DNA of 64,000 nucleotides, taken from positions 558,001-622,000 of the forward strand of contig NZ_JAAALO010000003.1 in the NCBI RefSeq assembly GCF_009908295.1, written 5' to 3'. The translations under genes and the position numbers were made by a program. The first letter of the stretch is position 1. The number at the start of each line of letters is the position of its first letter. The stretch comes from Micromonospora rubida. Its GTDB lineage: Bacteria; Actinomycetota; Actinomycetes; Mycobacteriales; Micromonosporaceae. Shown here piece after piece: positions 32,277 to 41,059 of the stretch. Below the pieces are notes generated by a model, which saw only the letters and a program-made list of their open reading frames with translations, ran no database searches and had not been told where the DNA came from.

Positions 32277-33287
32277 TCAGATCAGGTCGCGGCGGCGGAA
32301 CACGGCGAACGCGGCCACCGTCAGCCCGCCGACCAGCGCCAGCAGCACCGCCAGCCCGAGCCCCCAGCCGAGCTGGTAGGTGCCGTCGCAGTAGCCGGAC
32401 GACAGGTCCTGACACACGGTGGCGTCGGCGAGCCGGGCCTCGCCGGTCAGCCAGGCGTCGAGGTAGGTGGAGAGCATCCAGTCCTCGCCCCGCGGTATGC
32501 CCACCACCTCCACCACCACCCGCAGGCCGAGCTCCCACACCACCGTGTACGCCATGACCGCGCCGAGCGCCGCCGCCGTCCGCCGGCCGAGGATGGCGAT
32601 GGCGAAGCCGGCCGTCGCGGCGAACAGCACCAGCGCCACCCCGCGGGCCCAGGTCAGCCACAGCCACGGCCAGAAGTCCCCGCCGGTCGCCCCGGGCATC
32701 CCGGCGGTCTGCCCGATCAGCCAGAACGTGCCCCCGTACGCCGTCGACGCCAGCACCGACACCACTGTCAGCGCGCCGAGCAGCGTGCCCAGCTTCGCGC
32801 CGAGCACGGCGAGCCGCCGGGGTCGCCAGATCAGCAGGTTGACCACCCCGCCGGTGGACAGGTCCGCCCCGATGTACGAGGCGCCGACCAGGAACCCGAA
32901 CAGCACCAGGAACAGGATCAGGAGGTACAGCAGCGGACGGGCCTGGGCGGCGAAGTTGAACACCCCCTGGAGGTGGTCGGTGGCAACCGGCAGCCGGTCC
33001 CGCTGGGCCCAGTCGAGCGCCGAGCAGTCGTCCGGGAAGTCGTCCGCCTCCTCCGGCGGCAGGGTTCCTCGCGCGGCAGCCAGGCACTGCTGGTACGCCG
33101 CCTCCAGGGACTGCCGTTCCTCGGCAGCCGCCCGCTGGGCGTCGGCGACCTCGGTCGACGACGGCCGGTGCGAGCCGACCAGGGTGGTCATCGCGGTCAC
33201 CGCGAACGCCGCCACCAGCAGCGCCAGCATGAGCTGGACGAAGCGGCGCGCGGCCAGCCGTTCCAGCTCGGCCCGTACCAGGTTCAT
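32277..33287 (-). CDS. ABC-2 type transporter permease
   Basis: A 336-residue protein from ATG 33287. One N-terminal helix (FVQLMLALLVAAFAVTAMTT) is followed by an outside domain of about 70 residues with two Cys (YQQCLAAARG, PDDCSALDW) that may form a disulfide. Five to six further helices follow, with LLYLLILFLVLFGFLVGASYIGA. This topology fits the drug/bacteriocin-type ABC-2 permeases paired with a single ATPase. It overlaps the ATPase gene by ATGA. The cargo is unknown. Confidence 0.88.
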   Translation of the reverse strand: MNLVRAELERLAARRFVQLMLALLVAAFAVTAMTTLVGSHRPSSTEVADAQRAAAEERQSLEAAYQQCLAAARGTLPPEEADDFPDDCSALDWAQRDRLPVATDHLQGVFNFAAQARPLLYLLILFLVLFGFLVGASYIGADLSTGGVVNLLIWRPRRLAVLGAKLGTLLGALTVVSVLASTAYGGTFWLIGQTAGMPGATGGDFWPWLWLTWARGVALVLFAATAGFAIAILGRRTAAALGAVMAYTVVWELGLRVVVEVVGIPRGEDWMLSTYLDAWLTGEARLADATVCQDLSSGYCDGTYQLGWGLGLAVLLALVGGLTVAAFAVFRRRDLI

Positions 33288-34300
33288 GCCCTTGCCTCCG
33301 GGTCGTCGCCGACGGTCACGTCGAGGTCGATGAGCCGGCCCTCGCCCGCGTCGGCGGGGGCCGGCTCATCGACCAGCTCGGGACGCTCCGCCCCGTCGTC
33401 GGTCAGCTCCAGGAAGACGCTCTCCAGGTCGGGCCGCAGGGGCACCAGCTCGCGGACCCAGAGCCCCTGCTCGCCCAGCAGCCGGCTGAGCTCGCCGACG
33501 TCCGACACCCCGCCGACGACGAGGTGCTCGGCGTACTCGTCCACCGGCAGCCCCGCCCGGCGCAGCAGCTCCGCAGCCCGCCCCTGCTCGGGCACCCCGA
33601 CCCGCCACTCGTGCTGGTCGTGGCCGGCCAGCACGCCCTCCACCGGCCCGGCCGCCACCCGCCGCCCCCGGGAGATGATCGTCACGTGGTCGCAGATCAG
33701 CTGGATCTCGCCGAGGATGTGGCTGGACAGCAGCACGGTCGCCCCGGCGGCCGCCAGGTCCCGCATCAGGTCCCGCATCTCCCGGATGCCCGCCGGGTCC
33801 AGCCCGTTCGCCGGCTCGTCCAGGATCAACAGCTCCGGCTCCTTGAGCAGGGCCGAAGCCACCGCCAGCCGCTGCCGCATGCCCAGTGAGTAGCCCTTGA
33901 CCTCGTCGTCGCCCCGGCCGCGCAGCCCCACCTGGTCCAGCACCTCGTCCACCCGCCGGGTCGGCACCCCGCCGGCCAGGGCGAGCAGCCGCAGCGTGCG
34001 GTGCCCGGTGAAGTTGCCGAAGAACTGCGGTGTCTCCACGATCGCGCCGACCCGCCCGGCCACCGCGGCCGACCGGTGCGGCACATCCTCGCCGAACAAC
34101 CGCATCCGGCCCGCGTCGGCGCGGACCAGCCCGAGCAGGGCGCGCAGCGTGGTGGTCTTGCCCGAGCCGTTCGGCCCCAGGAAACCGTGGATCTCGCCCC
34201 GCCCCACCAGGAGGTCGAAGCCGTCGACGGCGACCTGGCGGCTGCGGTACGGGCCGTGGAACGTCTTGCGCAGCCCCTCGATCTCGATGACCGCGCTCAC
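33284..34300 (-). CDS. ABC transporter ATP-binding protein
   Basis: A 338-residue ATPase; GTG 34300 (VSAVIEIEGLRKTF) is chosen, because the longer frame lacks family similarity. Walker A is GPNGSGKTTTLRALLG, the signature is YSLGMRQRLAVASALL, Walker B is LLILDEPANGLDP and the switch is LLSSHILGEI. The C-terminal 90 residues (VRELVPLRPDLESVFLELTD) are the usual regulatory tail of DrrA/CcmA-type exporters, then an Asp/Glu-rich end. It works with the overlapping ABC-2 permease, probably as an exporter or in immunity. It diverges from the next ABC gene. Confidence 0.95.
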   Translation of the reverse strand: MSAVIEIEGLRKTFHGPYRSRQVAVDGFDLLVGRGEIHGFLGPNGSGKTTTLRALLGLVRADAGRMRLFGEDVPHRSAAVAGRVGAIVETPQFFGNFTGHRTLRLLALAGGVPTRRVDEVLDQVGLRGRGDDEVKGYSLGMRQRLAVASALLKEPELLILDEPANGLDPAGIREMRDLMRDLAAAGATVLLSSHILGEIQLICDHVTIISRGRRVAAGPVEGVLAGHDQHEWRVGVPEQGRAAELLRRAGLPVDEYAEHLVVGGVSDVGELSRLLGEQGLWVRELVPLRPDLESVFLELTDDGAERPELVDEPAPADAGEGRLIDLDVTVGDDPEARA

Positions 34301-34431
34301 CCGAGACGCTCCCAGCAGCGGAATGGCATCTGCATCCTCCCCCGTGCGGTGACCAACGCCACGGCGCATCACCCTATGGCGTGGCTGCCGCCCATGGGGG
34401 GCGGCGCAGTGGTGCGTGGTTGGATGGGCGG

Positions 34432-35274
34432 GTGACTGGTGACCTGATCCCCGGCGTCGTCGGCCCCGCCCCTGCCACCGCCCCCGTGGACGCGGATCTG
34501 GTGGTCAGCCTGGACGGTGTGGGCGTACGCCGGTCCGCCACCGCGCTGCTGCACAACGTGGACTGGCGGGTCGAGCTGGACGAGCGCTGGGTCGTGCTGG
34601 GCCCCAACGGGGCCGGCAAGACGACGCTGCTGAGCCTGGCCGCCGGTCGGCTGCATCCGACCACGGGCACGGCGCACGTGCTGGGCGAGCGGATCGGCCG
34701 GACCGACGTCAACGAGCTGCGGACGCGGATCGGCCTGACCACCGCCGCCCTCGCCGAGCGCGTGCCCGCCGAGGAGCGGGTCGCCGACGTGGTGGTCACC
34801 GCAGCCTGGTCGGTGGTCGGGCGCTGGCGGGAGAGCTACGACCGCACCGACGAGGCCCGGGCCCATGCCCTGCTCGGTCAGCTCGGCATCGGCCACCTCG
34901 CCGACCGGGCGTACGGCACCCTCTCCGAGGGGGAGCGCAAGCGGGTGCAGATCGCCCGGGCGCTGATGACCGACCCCGAGCTGCTGCTGCTGGACGAGCC
35001 CGCCGCCGGGCTCGACCTGGGCGGGCGCGAGGACCTGGTGGCCCGGCTGGCCGAGCTGGCGTACGACCCGGACGCTCCGGCCCTGGTCCTGGTCACCCAC
35101 CACGTCGAGGAGATTCCGCCGGGCTTCACCCACGCCCTGCTGCTGCGCGAGGGCGGCGTGATGGCCCAGGGGCTGCTCGCCGACACCCTGACCGCCGAGA
35201 ACCTCTCCAAGACCTTCGGCCTGCCCCTGACGGTCGACCGCGTCGGCGACCGCTGGGCGGCCCGCGCCGCCTGA
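34432..35274 (+). CDS. Stand-alone ABC transporter ATP-binding protein, ModF/iron-type
   Basis: A 280-residue ATPase from GTG 34432. It carries Walker A GPNGAGKTTLLSLAAG, signature TLSEGERKRVQIARALM, Walker B LLLLDEPAAGLDLGGREDLV and switch VTHHVEEIPPGFTHALLLRE. The HHVEEIPPG-x-TH motif is typical of the ModF-like group, which lacks an adjacent permease. No permease accompanies it here. Ribokinase follows after 19 bases (from GTG 35294), so they may be cotranscribed. Its role is unknown. Confidence 0.9.
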   Translation: MTGDLIPGVVGPAPATAPVDADLVVSLDGVGVRRSATALLHNVDWRVELDERWVVLGPNGAGKTTLLSLAAGRLHPTTGTAHVLGERIGRTDVNELRTRIGLTTAALAERVPAEERVADVVVTAAWSVVGRWRESYDRTDEARAHALLGQLGIGHLADRAYGTLSEGERKRVQIARALMTDPELLLLDEPAAGLDLGGREDLVARLAELAYDPDAPALVLVTHHVEEIPPGFTHALLLREGGVMAQGLLADTLTAENLSKTFGLPLTVDRVGDRWAARAA

Positions 35275-35293
35275 GCCGCGAGGAGTGTCGAGC

Positions 35294-36193
35294 GTGCAGC
35301 AGACCCGGGTGGTCGTGGTGGGCAGCGCCAACATGGACCTGGTCGCCACCGCGCCGGCCCTGCCGCGTCCCGGTGAGACGCTGCTCGGCAGCGACTTCGT
35401 CATGGTCCCCGGCGGTAAGGGCGCCAACCAGGCCGTCGCCGCCGTGCGGGCCGGCGCGTCCTGCGTGTTCCTCGGCGCGATCGGCTCCGACGCGTTCGGG
35501 GTAACCCTCAGGGCCCGGATCACCGCGGCCGGTGTCGACACCGGCCAGCTCCGGGTGGTGTACGGGGCGTCCGGTGTCGCCCTGGTCATGGTCGGCGCCG
35601 ACGGCGAGAACGCGATCATGGTCACCCCGGGGGCGAACGCCGCGTTCACCGATCTCACCGAGGGCGAGCTGGCCGCCGTGCGCGCCGCTGACGTGCTGGT
35701 CGCCCAGTTGGAGATCCCGGTCGCGACGGTGACCGAGGCGGTGCTGGCCGCCCGCGCCGCCGGCACCCGGGTGATCCTCAACGCGGCGCCCGCCCAGCAG
35801 GTGCCGGACGAGCTGCTCGCCGCCGTCGACCTGCTGGTGGTCAACGAGAACGAGGCGCTGGCGCTGACCGGGCACGGCCGGGACGACCCGGGCGCGCTGC
35901 TGGCGCTCGCGCCCCGGGCGGTGCTGACCCTGGGCGGGGACGGCGCCTGGTACGTCGAGCGGGACGCCGAGCCGGTGTACGTCCCGGCGGTGCGGGTCGA
36001 CGTGGTCGACTCGACGGCAGCCGGGGACGCGTTCACGGCGGCCCTCGCCGTGGCCTGGGGCGAGGGGCGGGACCTGCCTGCCGCCGTGCGGTGGGCGGCG
36101 GCGGCCGGCGCGGCCTGCGTACGCCGGCTCGGCGCGTCCGTGGCCCTGCCCCGCCGGGCCGAGATCGACCAGCTCCACGCCCCGTCGGCCTGA
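35294..36193 (+). CDS. rbsK: Ribokinase (PfkB family)
   Basis: A 299-residue sugar kinase. GTG 35294 is chosen because AGGAG lies 8 bases upstream; GTG 35285 overlaps that site. PfkB signature 1 is MVPGGKGANQAVAAVRAG, and signature 2 is VDSTAAGDAFTAALAVAWGE with the catalytic Asp. The family usually shows DTTGAGD, so the S-T-A-A variation is mild. The N-terminal VGSANMDLVATAPALPRPGE is diagnostic for ribokinase. It phosphorylates ribose (or a similar sugar) in the cytoplasm. Confidence 0.93.
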   Translation: MQQTRVVVVGSANMDLVATAPALPRPGETLLGSDFVMVPGGKGANQAVAAVRAGASCVFLGAIGSDAFGVTLRARITAAGVDTGQLRVVYGASGVALVMVGADGENAIMVTPGANAAFTDLTEGELAAVRAADVLVAQLEIPVATVTEAVLAARAAGTRVILNAAPAQQVPDELLAAVDLLVVNENEALALTGHGRDDPGALLALAPRAVLTLGGDGAWYVERDAEPVYVPAVRVDVVDSTAAGDAFTAALAVAWGEGRDLPAAVRWAAAAGAACVRRLGASVALPRRAEIDQLHAPSA

Positions 36194-36243
36194 CGGGGCA
36201 GGCGCAGTCGGTCGGTCGACCCCGCGTCGGTCCGCGTCGTCGG

Positions 36244-36969
36244 TCAGCCCGCGTCGTCGGTCAGCTTTTCGCCCCGGCGGCGCAGCATGCCCAGGCCGGG
36301 GATGCCGGCGACGGCGAGCTTCAGGTCCCGGGTCACGTCGAGCAGGTCGTGCAGGTCCGGCCCGACCCGGTCCAGGGTGGCCAGGATCGGCAGGATGTCG
36401 GCGGTGAGGTGCTCCTTGAGCTTGGGCAGCTCGTCGGCCAGCCGGATAGCCGCCGTCACCTCCTCGTGGCTGAGTTCCTCGACGAACCGCGTCGCCATCG
36501 GCGCGGCCCGGCGCAGCGCCGGCTCGTACGCGGCGAGCAGCTCGCCGGCGGTCTCGGCCGCCCTGGCGGCGGCGTCCACCGTGCCGGCGGCCCGGCCGGC
36601 CACCCGCTCTGCCTCGGCGACCACGACGGCCGCTGCTGCGGAGACCTGCTCCGTCTGACCGACCACCACGGTGGCCGCTGCGGCGACCTCGGTCGCGGTC
36701 CCGATCACGGTGGTGGCGGCGGCGCTGATCACGGCGACCTCGCGGACGGCCACCTCGGCGTCGTCGAGCACCCGGTCGGTGCGGTCGAGGGTGCCCTCGA
36801 TCCGGTCCACCACCCCGTTGATCCGGTGCAGCAGCGCCTCCACCCCGTCGAGTACCGCGAACGCGCGGGCCGGCACCGCAGCGAACGACGCGGCCGAGCC
36901 GAACGCCTGGTCCAGGGCGGAGCGGGTGAGGCCGACGACGGCGCCGGGCCGCGGGAAGGGGATCGCCAT
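36244..36969 (-). CDS. Helical protein of unknown function
   Basis: A 241-residue protein from ATG 36969 (MAIPFPRPGAVVGLTR). The middle (residues 35-160) is an almost unbroken amphipathic helix rich in Ala, Val, Glu and Arg with heptad-like runs (LLHRINGVVDRIEGTLDRTD). This suggests a coiled coil or apolipoprotein-like bundle. The C-terminal part (VGPDLHDLLDVTRDLKLAVA) is short and globular. No signal peptide is present. Similar actinobacterial proteins have been labelled as ribulose bisphosphate carboxylase subunits, but nothing here supports that. It is convergent with ribokinase. Confidence 0.7.
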   Translation of the reverse strand: MAIPFPRPGAVVGLTRSALDQAFGSAASFAAVPARAFAVLDGVEALLHRINGVVDRIEGTLDRTDRVLDDAEVAVREVAVISAAATTVIGTATEVAAAATVVVGQTEQVSAAAAVVVAEAERVAGRAAGTVDAAARAAETAGELLAAYEPALRRAAPMATRFVEELSHEEVTAAIRLADELPKLKEHLTADILPILATLDRVGPDLHDLLDVTRDLKLAVAGIPGLGMLRRRGEKLTDDAG

Positions 36970-37046
36970 CTCACCAGTGTGCCCTGGGCCGGCCAGCGGC
37001 ACCCGGCGACCGGGGAGCGGTACACGTCACCCCCTCCCGGGGCCGG

Positions 37047-37979
37047 TCAGCGCACGCCCTCGAAGCTGACCTGCGGGTCGTTCTGCGCCGGCGCGCCCCA
37101 CACCGCGTTGTCGTACGACGTGTCGCCGGTCAGGTAGCGCAGGAACCATTCGGTGAGCAGTCGGCGGCTCAGCGTGAGCTGGGTGTCCCGGCTGATGGAC
37201 CCGAAGTCGCAGAAAGCCGCCCCGCTGTCCATGAATCCACAGTGGAAGCCACCCTTGATGATCCGGAGCTGCTTAACCGGCGGCTTCGCCTCGTACATCG
37301 GGCGCTGGTTGCCGCTCACCCCGGCGGTGGTGTCCCGGTCGCCACCGATCAGCCGGACCGGCACGGTCAGCGTCGCGGCAGCCGCCTTGGCGGACGGGTT
37401 GGTCTCCGCCGCGGCCAGGTTCGCCACCGTGACCACCTTCGGGTTGCGGGCCGCGGCCAGGATGCTGGCCCCGCCGCCCATCGAGTGCCCGGACAGACCG
37501 AGCCGGTCGCCCCTGACGTGCCCGGCGAACCGGGAGCCGGCCGTGGTGTCCTGAGCAGCGGCCCAGGTCAGGGCGGCGTTGAGGTCGTCGGCGAAGGCGC
37601 CGTGGTTGGGCAGGAGGCCGCCCTGCGAGGCGGGGGCCACCACGATGAAGCCCCAGGTCGCCAGGTGGGAGATCGTCGAGTAGTACCTCGATACGCCCTG
37701 GAGGAAGCCGTGGCCGAAGGCGATGACCGGGAACCGGCCGGCCGCCACCGGTTGCCCGCTGCCGGCGGTGGTGGCCGGGTAGTAGACCCGGGCGGAGAAG
37801 GAACGGCCGGCGGCGCTGACCGTCGTGTCGACGTATCCGGACGCGTGCGCGCCGGGCGCGGACGGGTCGGCGAACGTGGCGGCCGGGGCAGGCGCCGGTG
37901 CGGGCGCCGCGCCGTGCGCGGGCGCGGGCAGCGCCAGGGTGAGCGCCGCCGCGAGCGCGACGGTGACCTTCCTCAACAT
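37047..37979 (-). CDS. Secreted alpha/beta hydrolase (chlorophyllase/PAF-acetylhydrolase/cutinase-like)
   Basis: A 310-residue protein from ATG 37979 with a signal peptide (VALAAALTLALPAPAHGAAP). The fold shows RVYYPATTAGSGQPV, VIAFGHGFLQGVSRYYS (oxyanion region), the nucleophile elbow GLSGHSMGGGASILA, a GGDRDTTAGV acid loop and GFHCGF with the catalytic His. Cys residues flank the active site, CGF and FCDFG. The overall plan resembles bacterial polyester and lipid hydrolases of the dienelactone/PETase-like group. The natural substrate is unknown. It diverges from nothing obvious; the frameshifted DoxX gene lies upstream on the same strand. Confidence 0.9.
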   Translation of the reverse strand: MLRKVTVALAAALTLALPAPAHGAAPAPAPAPAATFADPSAPGAHASGYVDTTVSAAGRSFSARVYYPATTAGSGQPVAAGRFPVIAFGHGFLQGVSRYYSTISHLATWGFIVVAPASQGGLLPNHGAFADDLNAALTWAAAQDTTAGSRFAGHVRGDRLGLSGHSMGGGASILAAARNPKVVTVANLAAAETNPSAKAAAATLTVPVRLIGGDRDTTAGVSGNQRPMYEAKPPVKQLRIIKGGFHCGFMDSGAAFCDFGSISRDTQLTLSRRLLTEWFLRYLTGDTSYDNAVWGAPAQNDPQVSFEGVR

Positions 37980-38009
37980 GACAGCCTCCATAGATTGATG
38001 GACGCCTAT

Positions 38010-38425
38010 TCAATCAGGAGGCAGGGGTGGACGGTGCTGTCCACGTCCCGGTTTTGCCATAACCGAGAAGTGTGGCCGGCCGCGGGCCACCCGGACGGCC
38101 CACCAGATCAGCGGGGCCTGCAACGGCAGCCGGCCGTAGGCGATCGCCCGCTTCGCCGGGTTCCGCCGCCGCCAGTCGTGCGCCATCTGCACGTTCGCCG
38201 GAAGGACCGCAGCGAAGAGGCACGCCGCGGCCAGGCCCCCACGGCGTCGGGTCGCGCGGCCACCGCCAGCTCGGCGACACCGCTGGCGTACGTCCAGCAG
38301 CGGGCGGGCCCGGGCAGCGCCCGTGGCACGATCGGATCGTAGAAGCCGGGCCGGACGAAATGGGTGACGGCGGCGGCGGCGAGCAGTCCGGCGAGCGCGA
38401 CGGCCTCGCCGCGACGACTGGTCAT
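38010..38425 (-). pseudogene. DoxX-like membrane protein, frameshifted
   Basis: From ATG 38425 the frame reads MTSRRGEAVALAGLLAAAAV, then THFVRPGFYDPIVPRALPG, a clear DoxX-like start. After GVAELAVA the natural continuation, GGLAAACLFAAVLPANVQMA then HDWRRRNPAKRAIAYGRLPL, is found only in another frame that ends at 38010. A one-base change near 38240-38260 accounts for it. Either the gene is inactive or the sequence contains an error. The start overlaps the stop of the upstream DUF6232 gene (ATGA), so they were coupled. Confidence 0.75.
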
Positions 38426-38904
38426 GGATAATCTCTCTGCTGCTCGACGGCGCGCTGTACAGCCCGGTAGATCTGCCCGAACCGTAGCGCGTCGGGCGTG
38501 CGCAGCAGCATCACCTCTTGGCCGTGGTGCTGCACCCACAGCTCGTTCACCCGGTTCCCCCGCTCGTACGAGCGGTCCAGCCAGCCGAGCGGCAGCTCCA
38601 GGAACGGGACCAGGGCCAACGCGCCCACGGCACAGGCGGCCAGGATGATCAGGGCCAGCGTCCAATTGCCCCGGTCCTGCGCCGACCAGGCGAGCGACAC
38701 CACACAGAACAGCGCCACCAACGGCGGCAGCGACAGAAGCAGCACCAGCGCGCCCCGGCCGACCACCCGCCCCCGCACGGCGAGCGTGGTCCGCCCCCGC
38801 GCGTGCCAGACGTACGTGACGTCGGCGATTGCGACGGAGTGGCCGCCCGCCCGGATCGACTCGGAGGTCACCTGCACCACGTCGTCCCGGTAATAGAGGG
38901 TCAT
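38422..38904 (-). CDS. DUF6232-like membrane protein, paralogue A
   Basis: A 160-residue protein from ATG 38904. It begins TLYYRDDVVQVTSESIRAGG HSVAIADVTYVWHARG, has two adjacent membrane helices (ALVLLLSLPPLVALFCVVSL and LALIILAACAVGALALVPFL), and ends with LDRSYERGNRVNELWVQHHG then LRFGQIYRAVQRAVEQQ. The whole plan is repeated in the gene at 39596-40117. Such short proteins are common in Actinobacteria and have no known function. Confidence 0.82.
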   Translation of the reverse strand: MTLYYRDDVVQVTSESIRAGGHSVAIADVTYVWHARGRTTLAVRGRVVGRGALVLLLSLPPLVALFCVVSLAWSAQDRGNWTLALIILAACAVGALALVPFLELPLGWLDRSYERGNRVNELWVQHHGQEVMLLRTPDALRFGQIYRAVQRAVEQQRDYP

Positions 38905-39595
38905 CACTAAGCCTAACCGGCCGTGGCCGCGCCGCGCCTCCGCGTGCGGGGTCTTTCCGGCGCGGATCCAGCGGTGGCCGGCGCGGATTCGGCGCGGATC
39001 TGGCGTGGGGCCGGCGCGGGGCTGGCGTGGGGCCGGCGCGGGGCCGGCGTGGCGGGCGGTGGTGTGGTGGGGCGGTGGGCCCCGGGCCCTTTGGAGCTGC
39101 CCCGTCTGTGCGCCCGCGGCGAACGGGGCCACCGCCGCCGAGTTTGCCGGTCGGGTCCCGCAGCCTGCGCGCCCGCGACGAGCGGCGCATCCGAGCGGCG
39201 GCTGTGCGGGGTGTGCGCCGTGCGCGTGGCGGGGATATGTGCCCTTCGCATCGGTTAGCGGGGGTATGCGCCCTTCGCGTCGGTTAGCGGGGGGCCTGCG
39301 CGTCGGCTGGGCGGGGGTGTGCGCCGTGCGGCGGCGGGTGGGCGAATCGGTCGGCGCGGCGGCCGAGTCTGCCCGGGTACGGCGAGCTTCCGCGCCGGCG
39401 GCTGTGCGCGGTTCGTCGGCCCGTCCTCCGGGTCTGCCCCGTCTGTGCGGGCAGCTCCGTATGCGGCCGGAAGCACCCCGTCGGACGCGAGCGGCGAACC
39501 TCCCGGCCCCAGGCGTACCGTCCGTCGGGCGGGATCGGGCGGGATCGGGCGGGATCGCGACGTCGAGGGTGGTGCGGAGGGGGCGAGCAGGGCCT
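38905..39595. other. 690-base gap with GC-rich tandem repeats, no supported gene
   Basis: Between the two DUF6232 paralogues the sequence is very GC-rich and open in several frames on both strands, but no frame shows family similarity. A 22-bp unit beginning CTGGCGTGGGGCC occurs twice in tandem at 39000-39043 with a partial third. A 29-bp unit with GCCCTTCGC...TCGGTTAGCGG occurs twice (about 39234-39292) with a decayed third copy. No spacers of CRISPR type are present. Confidence 0.6.
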
Positions 39596-40117
39596 CTACG
39601 GCCCGTTGCGCGGCCTGGCGATGCTGCCCGACGGGCCCGTGTTCCGCGCCGGGAGGGCCGGCGACTGGCCACTCTCCACCGCCCGCTGAACGGCCCGGTA
39701 GATCTGCCCGAAGCGCAGCGCGTCGCGGGTGCTCAGCAGCAGCACCGGCTGCCCGCGCCACCGGACCCACAGCTCCAGCTGCCGGCTGCCCCGGGCGTAC
39801 GAGCGGTCCAGGTGTTCGAAGAGGAAATCGGCGACCGGCCCGACGGCGAGCCCGACCAGCACCGAGGCCCCCACGATGGCGATCGTGACGGTCAGCGAGC
39901 GGTGCAGCCACAGCGCCAGCGCCACGCCCAGCGCGGCGGCGACCAGTGGCCCGGCGAGCGCGGCGCCGAGCGCGCCACGGCCGGCGAGCACCCGCCAGGA
40001 CCGGCTGCCGCGCAGGTGCCAGACCATGCTGATCTCGGCCAGCGGGTACGCCCGCCCGTCCACGTGGATGGCGGCGGAGGTGACCTGCACCGACCTGTCG
40101 TCGTAGTACCTGACCAT
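39596..40117 (-). CDS. DUF6232-like membrane protein, paralogue B
   Basis: A 173-residue protein from ATG 40117. VRYYDDRSVQVTSAAIHVDG, the paired helices (AALAGPLVAAALGVALALWL then VTIAIVGASVLVGLAVGPVA), LDRSYARGSRQLELWVRWRG and ALRFGQIYRAVQRAVESGQ match paralogue A point for point. A Pro/Asn-rich tail is extra. A tandem duplication with a long repeat-filled gap is the simplest origin. The function is unknown. It diverges from echA with 97 bases between. Confidence 0.82.
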   Translation of the reverse strand: MVRYYDDRSVQVTSAAIHVDGRAYPLAEISMVWHLRGSRSWRVLAGRGALGAALAGPLVAAALGVALALWLHRSLTVTIAIVGASVLVGLAVGPVADFLFEHLDRSYARGSRQLELWVRWRGQPVLLLSTRDALRFGQIYRAVQRAVESGQSPALPARNTGPSGSIARPRNGP

Positions 40118-40214
40118 GGCGGACTCCGGGACGCGGGGCTGACACCAGACTACTTACCCCAACGACCCGGGCCGTAAGGTTGGCACGCGACTTCGACGAG
40201 GAAGTGAGGGCGGC

Positions 40215-40988
40215 GTGAGCGAGTTCGTGCGGCTGGAGATCAGGGACGGCATCGGCACCATCCGGCTGGAGCGGCCGCCGATGAACGCGCTCAACAAGCA
40301 GGTCCAGGAGGAGTTGCGGGCCGCCGCGACGGCCGCCGCCGCCGACCCCGAGGTCCGCGCCGTCATCGTGTACGGCGGGGAGAAGGTCTTCGCGGCCGGC
40401 GCGGACATCAAGGAGATGGCCGACATGTCCTACGTGGACATGGCGGGGCGGGCTGCCGGCCTGTCCAGCGCGCTCGGCGAGTTCGCCCGGATCCCCAAGC
40501 CGGTGGTCGCCGCGATCACCGGGTACGCCCTCGGCGGCGGTTGCGAGCTGGCCCTGGCCTGCGACTGGCGGGTGGTGGCCGAGGACGCCAAGCTCGGCCA
40601 GCCGGAGATCAAGCTCGGCGTCATCCCCGGCGCGGGCGGCACCCAGCGGCTGGCCCGCCTCGTCGGCCCGGCCCGGGCGAAGGACCTGATCATGTCGGGC
40701 CGGATGGTGGACGCCCAGGAGGCGCTGCGGATCGGCCTGGCCGACCGGGTGGTCCCGGCCGCCGAGGTGTACGCCGCCGCCGTCGAGCTGGTGAAGCCGT
40801 ACCTGAAGGGGCCGGTGCAGGCGCTGCGGGCGGCGAAGCTCGCGGTCGACGGCGGCCTGGACATGGACCTCACCTCCGGCCTGGCCTGGGAGAGTCAGCT
40901 CTTCGCGGCGCTGTTCGCCACCGACGACCGGCGCGAGGGGATGGCCGCCTTCGTCGAGAAGCGCAAGCCGGACTTCACCGGCCGCTGA
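40215..40988 (+). CDS. Enoyl-CoA hydratase/isomerase
   Basis: A 257-residue crotonase-fold protein from GTG 40215. The oxyanion-hole segments are [15 protein letters not shown] and [20 protein letters not shown], and the two catalytic Glu positions are filled in [20 protein letters not shown]. The C-terminal [12 protein letters not shown] is typical of EchA/FadB-type hydratases. It adds water to trans-2-enoyl-CoA in beta-oxidation. It is followed after 71 bases by a TPP enzyme on the same strand; a common pathway is possible but not shown. Confidence 0.94.
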   Translation: MSEFVRLEIRDGIGTIRLERPPMNALNKQVQEELRAAATAAAADPEVRAVIVYGGEKVFAAGADIKEMADMSYVDMAGRAAGLSSALGEFARIPKPVVAAITGYALGGGCELALACDWRVVAEDAKLGQPEIKLGVIPGAGGTQRLARLVGPARAKDLIMSGRMVDAQEALRIGLADRVVPAAEVYAAAVELVKPYLKGPVQALRAAKLAVDGGLDMDLTSGLAWESQLFAALFATDDRREGMAAFVEKRKPDFTGR

Positions 40989-41059
40989 CCCGAGAACGGT
41001 TCACATTCCGCCTACCGGCCAGTAGCGTGTGACTCCGGCCACGGACGAGAGGATCGGCG

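Noticed and set aside
36244..36969. Ribulose bisphosphate carboxylase label for the helical protein
   Set aside because: No RuBisCO motif is present; the sequence is a long Ala-rich helical region.
39000..39320. CRISPR-like array
   Set aside because: The 22- and 29-bp units are head-to-tail tandem repeats without unique spacers, and no cas genes are present.
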